Positions 25,726 to 33,464 of a stretch of DNA of 64,000 bases are shown here, piece after piece; the stretch's first letter is position 1, and every line of letters starts with the position of its first letter. Location of the stretch: assembly GCA_964384025.1 (NCBI GenBank), contig CAYLJJ010000018.1, positions 1 to 64,000 of the forward strand, given 5' to 3'. This DNA comes from CAYLJJ01 sp964384025. GTDB lineage: Bacteria > Myxococcota_A > Bradymonadia > UBA7976 > UBA1532. Under the pieces are notes generated by a model. It saw only the letters and a program-made list of their open reading frames with translations. It was not told the origin of the DNA and ran no database searches. The translations under genes were made by a program, and so were the position numbers.

Positions 25726-28296
25726 TTGACTCCCCTCTGCCTCCTATTTATCCTGCTCACTCTCGTGCGCAACTCTCCAATAGATAAAACGCTCTTCTTA
25801 GCACAGTTGACCATCAGCTCTGCGCTCGTCGCTGGCTTAGTAGAGGCAGGGCTCAGCTTCGATAAGCTGCCCGTTGCTGCTTGGCCTCTACATACATTCG
25901 CTGCGTTGGGCCTATGGATGACAAATACCCCTGTCATCTTCCTGATTTTATTGGGGCTGAGTTGTTTGAGTGAAGTAGAGCTGCTTGTGTCGCTGCGCGC
26001 TCCCGAACGTCGTCCACTTTTGTTAGCGACGGTGGTGCTGAGCCTCTGGGGACTCGCCGCTCTTGGGGGCCTCGTCGGGCTTGGGGTGGTACGCCTCTCT
26101 GAGCGGATGCGCGCCGATCTGCTGCCTCCAGCGGTCGCGCTCTTTACTCTGTTGAGCGCTGGGGCCCTGCTTGTTGGGGGTGTTGCTCTCCTGCGGCCTG
26201 TCCGAAGTTTATTCGCTTGGCTCCCCCGATCGTTGGCTTATGCTCTGAGCGCGCTGCTCACCCTGCCCTTGCTGGGCGCCGCGCTCTATGGACCCATCTC
26301 TACGCTGGGAAAAAACTACTCTCCTCGTCTTTTGGTGGTTGTCGCAGCGGCCTTCACGATGCTGATCGGGCGCAGGCTCTTGGCTCGGAGAGCTCGCGCC
26401 ACATGGATCGGTCTCGCTCATATAGGCCTCGCGCTGCTCCTGGGCGCAGTAGGCCTGAGGCTTTATAGCGATCACCCTGGGGTGCGGGTTCAGCTGGATG
26501 ATGCTCAAGGGCCGACCAAATATCTGGCGCGAGCTCTGCGCATACTGGGAGATGGGGACGGTGATGGTTTCGCTCCTTGGCTGGGTGGTCGAGACTGCGA
26601 TGATGATGATCCAACCATCCACCCCATGGGCATCGACATTCCAGGCAATGGTTTGGATGAGGACTGCTACGGTGGTGATCGAGACGCCATCCAGCCCAGG
26701 GAGCGAGGGCTCAGCACCCACTACGCCCGCACTCCAGCTCTGAGCAAGCGATGGAACTTCTTGCTGATCACCATCGACGCCCTGCGCGCTGACCACCTCT
26801 CCACCTTTGGCTACGAACGCGAGACCTCTCCGAACATAAGCAAACTCGCCGAACATGGTCTCGCCTTTGAGCGCGCCTATCCCGCCGCGAACTCTACCCG
26901 ATTCTCATTGCCCACCCTCTTCGCTGGGCGCCGTCTGGGTGATATGTGGGCTGATCGTACCGGCAGGATCCTAGAGCTGCTCCAGGGCAACAAGATGTTA
27001 TCCGAGCGGCTACAGCGCGGAGGTTGGTACACAGAAGCCCACCTCCTCAGTGAGTTTCGTAACGGTTGGTGGTTGGGCCTTGGAGCGGGGTTCGATCACT
27101 TCGTGGGCCACCCCAAAACCAGGTTCCAAGGCAGATCCGCATATACGCTGACCAAGGCGGTCAGTGATTCACTCAACATGATGCAGCTCCGATCTGAGCC
27201 CTGGATGATCTGGGTACATTATATGGAGCCTCATATGCCATATCGAAGGCATAGGACTCATGACTTTGGATCTGCTCCAATCGATAGATATGACTCAGAG
27301 ATCGCTCGTGTAGATGCATCCGTCGGACGCTTAACCAAGCGGCTCGCGGAGTTGAAGCTGGCTGACTGCACCGTTGTCGTCATCACCTCCGATCATGGTG
27401 AGGAGTTCTACGAGCATGGCCAGAAGTTTCATGGCAAGACCTTCTTCGAGGAGAGTATACGGGTCCCGTTGATCATCCATATACCTGGTCAACCGGCACA
27501 TCGTATCAGCAGCCCGGTGAGCGTCACTGACATCCCCGAAACCCTGGCCAACTTGGCTGGCCTGCCCCCAGGTGAGGAGTTTGGCGCCAGGAGCCATGTA
27601 GGGCTGCTCACCGGTGAGCTTAAGGTGCCAGCCCAACGCTCTTTGTATGTGGAGAAGAGCGCGTTTCGACCCATACCATTCGCCGAAGCCTTCGCTTGGA
27701 TCGAGTGGCCCAATAAGATCTCTATCGATCTGATCACCGGTCATGAACGCCTCTATAACCTCGAGCAAGATCCAGAGGAGCGCGACAATCTTCGAGAGTC
27801 TCAACCTGAGATCTACAAACGTATGAGCCTTGGGCTACGGACCGAAGTAGAGCGACTGAAAGCTCTCAACTACCATCGCACCCGAGGTCGTCGTGTCTTT
27901 CGTCAGCTTCCCATCAGGCTCAGAACCAAGCCCCAGCTGGTCGCCCCTGGATTGGAGTGGCTCGGTGCAACCATCACCTCCCCTCCGAAGACTGACGACA
28001 TGGTTCGCAAGGTGCATAACTGGTTCCGCGCCGTGGGTCCTGTTCGCGATGATCTCTTTATCCGCATCGACATCTTTGGCCGAGGCGGAATCCGCCTGCG
28101 CCGTCATCAAGCGCGCCCGCTCGGTGGCATGTTGCCGACCCATCGCCTAGCTGGTGGCGAGGTCTTCGAGGAACTCACCGCCTTCCGTTTCAACGAGCAG
28201 GGCAAACAGATCGCCTTCAAAATGAGCGTGCTTAAAAATGATGAGTTGATCTTCGGTCCTAAGAGCTTGGGCGTCGAGAAGATCGGCCGGTTCTAA
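25726..28296 (+). CDS. Membrane sulfatase-family protein with MopE-like metal-binding insert
   Basis: About 856 aa from a TTG (an in-frame stop lies 33 nt upstream; no good ribosome-binding site). Residues 1-250 contain about seven membrane helices. Then GDGDGDGFAPW...RDCDDDDPTIHP...GLDEDC (about 272-315), the putative metal-binding motif common in myxobacterial surface proteins. The alkaline-phosphatase-fold domain begins at FLLITIDALRADHLSTFG (about 345), continues with SDHGEEFYEHG (about 555) and HGKTFFEESIRVPLIIH. The usual sulfatase C-x-P-x-R is replaced by NSTRFSLPTLFAG, so the nucleophile would be Ser/Thr and the enzyme may be a phospho- or phosphoglycerol-type transferase rather than a sulfatase. 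The active domain should face the periplasm. A C-terminal 150 residues are not recognised. Confidence 0.85.
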   Translation: MTPLCLLFILLTLVRNSPIDKTLFLAQLTISSALVAGLVEAGLSFDKLPVAAWPLHTFAALGLWMTNTPVIFLILLGLSCLSEVELLVSLRAPERRPLLLATVVLSLWGLAALGGLVGLGVVRLSERMRADLLPPAVALFTLLSAGALLVGGVALLRPVRSLFAWLPRSLAYALSALLTLPLLGAALYGPISTLGKNYSPRLLVVVAAAFTMLIGRRLLARRARATWIGLAHIGLALLLGAVGLRLYSDHPGVRVQLDDAQGPTKYLARALRILGDGDGDGFAPWLGGRDCDDDDPTIHPMGIDIPGNGLDEDCYGGDRDAIQPRERGLSTHYARTPALSKRWNFLLITIDALRADHLSTFGYERETSPNISKLAEHGLAFERAYPAANSTRFSLPTLFAGRRLGDMWADRTGRILELLQGNKMLSERLQRGGWYTEAHLLSEFRNGWWLGLGAGFDHFVGHPKTRFQGRSAYTLTKAVSDSLNMMQLRSEPWMIWVHYMEPHMPYRRHRTHDFGSAPIDRYDSEIARVDASVGRLTKRLAELKLADCTVVVITSDHGEEFYEHGQKFHGKTFFEESIRVPLIIHIPGQPAHRISSPVSVTDIPETLANLAGLPPGEEFGARSHVGLLTGELKVPAQRSLYVEKSAFRPIPFAEAFAWIEWPNKISIDLITGHERLYNLEQDPEERDNLRESQPEIYKRMSLGLRTEVERLKALNYHRTRGRRVFRQLPIRLRTKPQLVAPGLEWLGATITSPPKTDDMVRKVHNWFRAVGPVRDDLFIRIDIFGRGGIRLRRHQARPLGGMLPTHRLAGGEVFEELTAFRFNEQGKQIAFKMSVLKNDELIFGPKSLGVEKIGRF

Positions 28297-28451
28297 ACCT
28301 AATCCCTGCATGGGTACAGAGTCGTTGCTGTTTTGCTGCTGTAAAAGATGAGATCTCTATCCTTCATCCCCAAGGCACAAGATGAGGTTAATGACCTGGG
28401 CGCTCAAGCAGGCTAGGATACAGGCGCTTATTTTTTGGGGCCTTTTGCCAG

Positions 28452-30821
28452 ATGGAATTCCCACAGATCTTCGATAAATACACGCTGCTCAAACGCATCG
28501 CAACTGGAGGGATGGCTGAGATCTTCAGGGCCAGACAGCGAGGGGTGGACGGCTTTGAGAAGGACGTGGTGATCAAGCGCATCCTGAGCAATCACGCTCA
28601 AAATGAGGAGCTGAACAGCATGTTCCTGGATGAGGCGCGCATCGCCGCCAACCTCAACCACCCAAACATCGCTCAGATCTTTGACCTGGGGCATTCAAAG
28701 AGCGGGCACTTTATCGCCATGGAGTATGCACGAGGGGTTGATCTCAGACGAATCTGTGCTCAAGGCATCGCTGAGTCAAACTTCCTGCCGCTGAGCCATG
28801 CTCTGAAGATCATGATCGAGGTCTGTAATGCCCTCGCTTATGCCCATGAGCATAAGAACGCCAGCGGTGCTCCAGCTCAGATCGTTCACCGAGATGTCTC
28901 TCCGACCAATATCCTGGTCACCTATGACGGCAATATAAAACTGGTCGATTTTGGCATCGCCAAAGCCGCTCACAAAGCTACAGTCACCCGGATAGGGCAG
29001 ATCAAGGGTAAATTTGGCTATATGTCTCCAGAGCAAGCTCGTGGAGAGCCCCTGGATCATCGCACAGATATCTTCGCCGTAGGCATCAACCTTTATGAGA
29101 TCACTCTGGGGCGTCGCCTCTTCCGCGGAGAGAGTGAGGTCGCCATGTTGGAGGCGATTGAGCGCTGCTATGTAACCCCTCCCCGGGAGCATGAGCCCCG
29201 CTATCCAGAGAAGCTGGAAGCGATCATTATGAAGGCCTTAGCTCGGCGCCCTGAGGAGCGCTACAGCAACGCCCGAGCGCTGCAGATGGCCCTGGAGTCT
29301 TTTCAAGCTGAAGCAGGATTGCACTCCAGCAGCGGTATGCTGGCCAGCTATATGCGTCTGCTCTTTAAGGAGCAGATCGAGCTTGAGGAGGAGGAGGATC
29401 GCCAGCTCCTGGAGGTGTTTCGTGAGGCAGAGGAGGAGGTCCCTGCGTTGATCTCCGCTGAGGGCACTCCCTCGCTGCCCATCCCCTTGGCGCCAACTCC
29501 TCTGGCCCAGGCGGTTCAAGTGAGCTCTCTACACCGCAGCCAGGAGATCTCCCTTGATCAGCTCTCTCCCCCGATCAAACGAGAGCTGAGACCAGCATCC
29601 AAGACACCCTCTGATCCCTGGGCGATAGATCTCTCCAACACTCCAGCTCCCCAACCCTCGGCGTTTAAGGTCCCTCCACCCGATCCCTTGGAGTTTGAAG
29701 AAGAGATCAAGATCAAGAAGCATCGCAGCTATGCGGGGCTCCTCTGGCTCCTCCTTATCGCTGGAGGAGTTTATGTTCTCTACTATGTGATGAACTATGA
29801 GTATGAGCATCCAAGGGAGCGCGGAGATCCCAACATCCAGGTCTCTCCCCCTCGTCTCCAAGACTTTAACAAAGGAATCGTTCTGCCAGAGGCGCCGCCC
29901 CCCAAGAAGGGCCTTGTAAGGTTAGAGAGTGATCCCCCTGGTGCGCGTGTAGTGGTCAACAGCAACCTGATCAACTCCATCACCCCTACCGCTGTACAGA
30001 GCTTTGCAGGGCAGTGGATCTCTGTACGTATGCTCCTGCCTGGTTATCTCCCCGCTGAGAAGCGCATGAAGCTGGAGGGGGATGAGGGCAAGATCCATAT
30101 GACCCTACGAGAGGGGGAGCCCCCCACAGGTGCTTTTGATCTGGAGTCTTTTCCTCCTGGGGCGATGGTGAGCCTAAATGGTGCTGAGTTGGGTTTGACC
30201 CCTCTGAGGCTCCCCAAGGTCGCTGCAGGTGCTGAGCTGACCTTTCGCCTACAAAAAGAGGGTTACTACCCTCACACCCTTTCTTACACCCTCCAGAAAG
30301 GGCAGGAGATGGAGGTAGGTCTGCGCTTGGTCCCCGACTCTGGACCTCGGACTATGGCGATCATCAATGTTCAAAGCCTGCCTCTGGGAGCGGAGATCAG
30401 CCACCAGATTATGGGAGGAGAGCTTAAGAAGGATGGCCGCACCAGTCGCTTTCCCATCCAGATCAACACCCCGATTGATCGTCAGATCAGCCTCAAGGCG
30501 GTGGCCAAAGATCAGAACCAAGTGGAAGCGATCGTAGATGTTCATGATCCCTTCTACACCCTCTATCTCAGCCCTCCCCAGCCAGAGATCTTCTTTGGGC
30601 AGTTCTCTCTCTTGGGGACACGCAAGTTGGTCGTCTATGTGGGCAGTGAGGAGATTGGGCGCTCCCCCATACGCAAAAAAAAGCTCAAAGAGGGAGAGCA
30701 CACAGTCATCGTGTTGGATGAGGAGTCAGGGGCTCGTCAAGAGTTCCAGATCGTGATTGAGCGCAGTAAAACTTTAAGAAAGAGCGCTGTCCTCAAGGAT
30801 GGCGCCATCACCATCAGATAG
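28452..30821 (+). CDS. Transmembrane Ser/Thr protein kinase with extracytoplasmic PEGA repeats
   Basis: 789 aa. Kinase domain at 10-290: glycine loop IATGGMAEIF, Lys42 in VIKRI, HRDVSPTN catalytic loop (about 150), DFG in LVDFGIAKAAH, YMSPEQARG activation end, and TDIFAVGINLYE. Unlike the kinase at 18165 it has no insert. A Pro-rich acidic linker leads to one membrane helix (SYAGLLWLLLIAGGVYVLYY, about 424-443). The outer part has clear PEGA domains beginning VRLESDPPGARVVVNS and FDLESFPPGAMVSLNGAELG, then INVQSLPLGAEISH and a final beta-rich unit. Signal in and phosphorylation out across the inner membrane is the usual reading. Followed 15 nt later by the crotonase gene. Confidence 0.95.
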   Translation: MEFPQIFDKYTLLKRIATGGMAEIFRARQRGVDGFEKDVVIKRILSNHAQNEELNSMFLDEARIAANLNHPNIAQIFDLGHSKSGHFIAMEYARGVDLRRICAQGIAESNFLPLSHALKIMIEVCNALAYAHEHKNASGAPAQIVHRDVSPTNILVTYDGNIKLVDFGIAKAAHKATVTRIGQIKGKFGYMSPEQARGEPLDHRTDIFAVGINLYEITLGRRLFRGESEVAMLEAIERCYVTPPREHEPRYPEKLEAIIMKALARRPEERYSNARALQMALESFQAEAGLHSSSGMLASYMRLLFKEQIELEEEEDRQLLEVFREAEEEVPALISAEGTPSLPIPLAPTPLAQAVQVSSLHRSQEISLDQLSPPIKRELRPASKTPSDPWAIDLSNTPAPQPSAFKVPPPDPLEFEEEIKIKKHRSYAGLLWLLLIAGGVYVLYYVMNYEYEHPRERGDPNIQVSPPRLQDFNKGIVLPEAPPPKKGLVRLESDPPGARVVVNSNLINSITPTAVQSFAGQWISVRMLLPGYLPAEKRMKLEGDEGKIHMTLREGEPPTGAFDLESFPPGAMVSLNGAELGLTPLRLPKVAAGAELTFRLQKEGYYPHTLSYTLQKGQEMEVGLRLVPDSGPRTMAIINVQSLPLGAEISHQIMGGELKKDGRTSRFPIQINTPIDRQISLKAVAKDQNQVEAIVDVHDPFYTLYLSPPQPEIFFGQFSLLGTRKLVVYVGSEEIGRSPIRKKKLKEGEHTVIVLDEESGARQEFQIVIERSKTLRKSAVLKDGAITIR

Positions 30822-30835
30822 AGGAGGAGAGCTGG

Positions 30836-31537
30836 ATGTTCGAGCCGCTTCAGTATGAGCTAAAAGAGGGGGTCGCGATCCTGCGCATGGATGACGGCAA
30901 GGTCAATGCCCTGAGCCATGCTCTAATCCAGAACTTCAACGAGGCCCTGGATCGAGTCGAAGCTGAGGGCGCTAAGGCTCTCATCTTGGCGGGGCGTCCA
31001 GGGCGCTTCAGCGCAGGCTTTGATCTGCGAGTGATGAGGGCAGGTGTTGAACCGCTCATCGCTCTGCTCAGCGAGGGTTCTGAGCTTTTTATGCGGCTCT
31101 ACCTCCTCCCCATTCCAGTGATCGTGGCCTGTACAGGCCATGCCCTTGCTGGGGGCGCCTTCCTCTTGATGGTGGGAGATCTCCGCGTGGGCGTTGAGGG
31201 TCCCTTTCAGATAGGCCTCAATGAGGTGGCCATCGGGATGCGCCTGCCCATCCTCGCCATTGAGCTGGTCAAGGAGCGTATCCGCAAGATCTCTCAAACC
31301 GAGACCCTGCTTCAGGCGCGGATCTATGATCCTGCCTCAGCGGTAGAGGTGGGTTACCTAGATCGAGTGGTCTCTGTTGAGGCTCTAGAGGAGGAGGTTT
31401 TTAGAGCAGCCAAGGAGCTTTCAGCCTTGGCGGGACCAGCCTTCACAGGGACAAAGGCGCTCCTAAGAGGCCCTATGGTGAAGCGGGTGAAGGCCAGCTT
31501 CCAAGCAGATATGGACGCCCTTCGAGAGGGGCGCTGA
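30836..31537 (+). CDS. Enoyl-CoA hydratase/isomerase family (crotonase fold) protein
   Basis: 233 aa with a GAGGAGGAG site 6 nt before the ATG. The crotonase fold appears as VNALSHALIQNFNEAL, then GRFSAGFDLRVM (oxyanion hole 1) and CTGHALAGGAFLLMVGDLRVG (oxyanion hole 2), then FQIGLNEVAIGM. The Glu in GLNEVAIG is in the place of a catalytic acid, but the usual second Glu in the AGGG segment is missing, so hydratase activity is uncertain. Acyl-CoA metabolism is the broad assignment. Tightly linked to the kinase before and YheU after. Confidence 0.9.
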   Translation: MFEPLQYELKEGVAILRMDDGKVNALSHALIQNFNEALDRVEAEGAKALILAGRPGRFSAGFDLRVMRAGVEPLIALLSEGSELFMRLYLLPIPVIVACTGHALAGGAFLLMVGDLRVGVEGPFQIGLNEVAIGMRLPILAIELVKERIRKISQTETLLQARIYDPASAVEVGYLDRVVSVEALEEEVFRAAKELSALAGPAFTGTKALLRGPMVKRVKASFQADMDALREGR

Positions 31538-31538
31538 G

Positions 31539-31757
31539 ATGCAGGTCCCTTATGAAGCCCTCTCAGAAGAGGCCCTACAGAGGCTGGTGGAGTCCTATAT
31601 CACCCGCGAGGGCTATGAGTTTGCCTCGATGATGAATGAGCCCCTTGCGCTCCACGCGGCGAGAGTTAAAGAGTCTCTCCGGACAGGGGAGGCGGTGATC
31701 ACCTTTGATGAGCTGAGCCAGAGCATCAACATCATTAAGGCGAATCCCAAGAGATGA
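31539..31757 (+). CDS. yheU: YheU family (UPF0270) small protein
   Basis: 72 aa. VPYEALSEEALQRLVESYITREG with GEAVITFDELSQSINII matches E. coli YheU ([22 protein letters not shown] pattern and GEAVLVWSELHETVNI). Function is unknown in all species. Its ATG is 2 nt after the crotonase stop, so it is cotranscribed. It ends 3 nt before the convergent esterase gene. Confidence 0.88.
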   Translation: MQVPYEALSEEALQRLVESYITREGYEFASMMNEPLALHAARVKESLRTGEAVITFDELSQSINIIKANPKR

Positions 31758-31760
31758 ACT

Positions 31761-33464
31761 CTACTGATCGGCCCAGCGGAGGACCTCCCCCTCAATCAGA
31801 GCCTCTCCCTGGACGAGCCAGTGTCGATTCTCCAGCTCTTGGCCCTCAGCGCCCTTCTCCACCGTCTCCCAACTCCCTCGCGTCAGCTTAAAGAGCAGCT
31901 CTGTGTTTATAGGGAGATTGAGTTCCCCTCGCCAAAGCCCCTCCTGCTCCTCAAGAGCTAGGCCATCGGGTCGCCACTCTCCCAAGAGGGGGTGTCCTCC
32001 CCCTGCGATATAGATCTGGGCGTTGGGGGGCGTTGAAGCAGGCACTCGAAACTGAAAGCGGATCAGCGGTAGAGCTTGAGCCTCCAGGTTCTCTTCGGCG
32101 CTCAGCCCTCTCCAGTGAGCGCTGATCTGCGCTTGACCCGCCGCCTGAGCCAGAAGTCGATCTCCTTCAAGGCTGAAGATCTCAGGAGCGCTGGACTCAA
32201 ACTCAGCAGGGACGGTCATTCGAAGATGCTCAAAAGTCACCTCAGCGCCCAGGACCGCGCGCCCTCCAAGCGGAACAGGAACTTGGCTGCTCCAGAGGCT
32301 CATCTGCCTCGCTTGGCCAGGATCTCCCCAGAGATAGATCAGCATCTCAGGGAGTCGAGCAGCCCAGCTGGCCTCATTATGAGCGGCACCCTGTTCCTCC
32401 AGATAGCCAAAATTTTCGGGGAGGCTCAGCCCGGCCTCCAAGAGCATATCTCGAAGAGTCCGGCTCTCTTCAGCCATGGAGTTTTGACCATCACCGTCAG
32501 GATCCTCGCCCTCCAAGCTGCCTACATCGATCCAGAGCCGTGTATCTGCCCGCCAAGCATTTAAGATCTGGGGGCTCCAGCCCAAAGCTTCACGACCATT
32601 CCACCAAAGGGAGGGTGAGATCAGCCCCACGCGACCAAAGATCTCAGGATATTCCCGCAGGAGGTAGAGAGAGACAAGACCTCCGAGAGAGGAGCCCATC
32701 ACCCCAGTCTCTTCTCGGGCACAGTGGGTCCTTAGATGTTGATCTACCCAGGGTTTGAGGACCTCAACCAGAAAATGACCATAATCCGCAGCTCCACCCC
32801 CCTCTTCGCGGCTTGGATCTCTGCTTGGAGTGTAGTCCCCTATCCGTTGAGCGCTGTTGTGAACCCCTACAGCGATAAAGGGCTCAATGAGGTTCAATTC
32901 AACGAGAGCCTGAGCAGCGCTGTCCAGCTCCCAAGCCACCCCCATAAAGGCGAGCGCTGGATCAAAGAGATTCTGACCATCATGGAGATAGAGCACAGGG
33001 AAGCGGCGCTCTGGTTCTTGGTCGTAGGCTTCAGGGAGGTAGATGGTGACAGGGCGAGGTAAGAGAGGATCAGCAGGGACCTCAGGCAGCCGAAGGAAGC
33101 GCCCCTCTCGCCAACTCTCCAATTCCAGACTTGAGCCCTCCCCACAGCTCGGCGCTAAAGCTACATCTGCGGTTAAAGCTGTATCCAACTCCTGAGCAGT
33201 ATCCACTGCTGTATCTACCGTTGAGGCTGTGTCCAACTCTCGCTCTATATCCAGGGTGGATACAGCGTCTACTGTTAAAGCCCTGTCCAACCCTCGAACT
33301 ATATCCTCCTCGGAGACAAGAGCTGAGTCGAGAGCGTCTGCCTCCCTAAAATTGGGGAGATCTTGGAGCCTGAAAAGATCTAAAAAACGCTCAGATTCTA
33401 GAGGCGCTTGCTCCTCTGGCTCACAAGCTAGGGGCAAGAGCATCAGGATGAAATAAGCTCTCAT
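31761..33464 (-). CDS. Esterase lipoprotein (enterochelin-esterase-like) with starch-binding-type C-terminal domain
   Basis: 567 aa from the ATG at 33464, whose TGA/ATG overlap (ATGA, 3' of topB) couples it to topoisomerase III. Lipoprotein signal MRAYFILMLLPLAC. A Ser/Thr/Asp-rich linker follows (LDTASTVDTAVDTAQELDTA). The alpha/beta-hydrolase domain (about 115-390) has FPVLYLHDGQNLFD and the nucleophile elbow GVMGSSLGGLVSLYL (Ser in GSSLGG), with a catalytic Asp in DVGSLEGEDPDGDG and His in GAAHNEASW. The last 90 residues (FRVPASTPPNAQIYIAGG, LLGEWRPDGLAL) look like a CBM20/CBM48-type carbohydrate-binding module. A surface enzyme acting on an ester-bearing glycan or siderophore is plausible. 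Confidence 0.82.
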   Translation of the reverse strand: MRAYFILMLLPLACEPEEQAPLESERFLDLFRLQDLPNFREADALDSALVSEEDIVRGLDRALTVDAVSTLDIERELDTASTVDTAVDTAQELDTALTADVALAPSCGEGSSLELESWREGRFLRLPEVPADPLLPRPVTIYLPEAYDQEPERRFPVLYLHDGQNLFDPALAFMGVAWELDSAAQALVELNLIEPFIAVGVHNSAQRIGDYTPSRDPSREEGGGAADYGHFLVEVLKPWVDQHLRTHCAREETGVMGSSLGGLVSLYLLREYPEIFGRVGLISPSLWWNGREALGWSPQILNAWRADTRLWIDVGSLEGEDPDGDGQNSMAEESRTLRDMLLEAGLSLPENFGYLEEQGAAHNEASWAARLPEMLIYLWGDPGQARQMSLWSSQVPVPLGGRAVLGAEVTFEHLRMTVPAEFESSAPEIFSLEGDRLLAQAAGQAQISAHWRGLSAEENLEAQALPLIRFQFRVPASTPPNAQIYIAGGGHPLLGEWRPDGLALEEQEGLWRGELNLPINTELLFKLTRGSWETVEKGAEGQELENRHWLVQGEALIEGEVLRWADQ

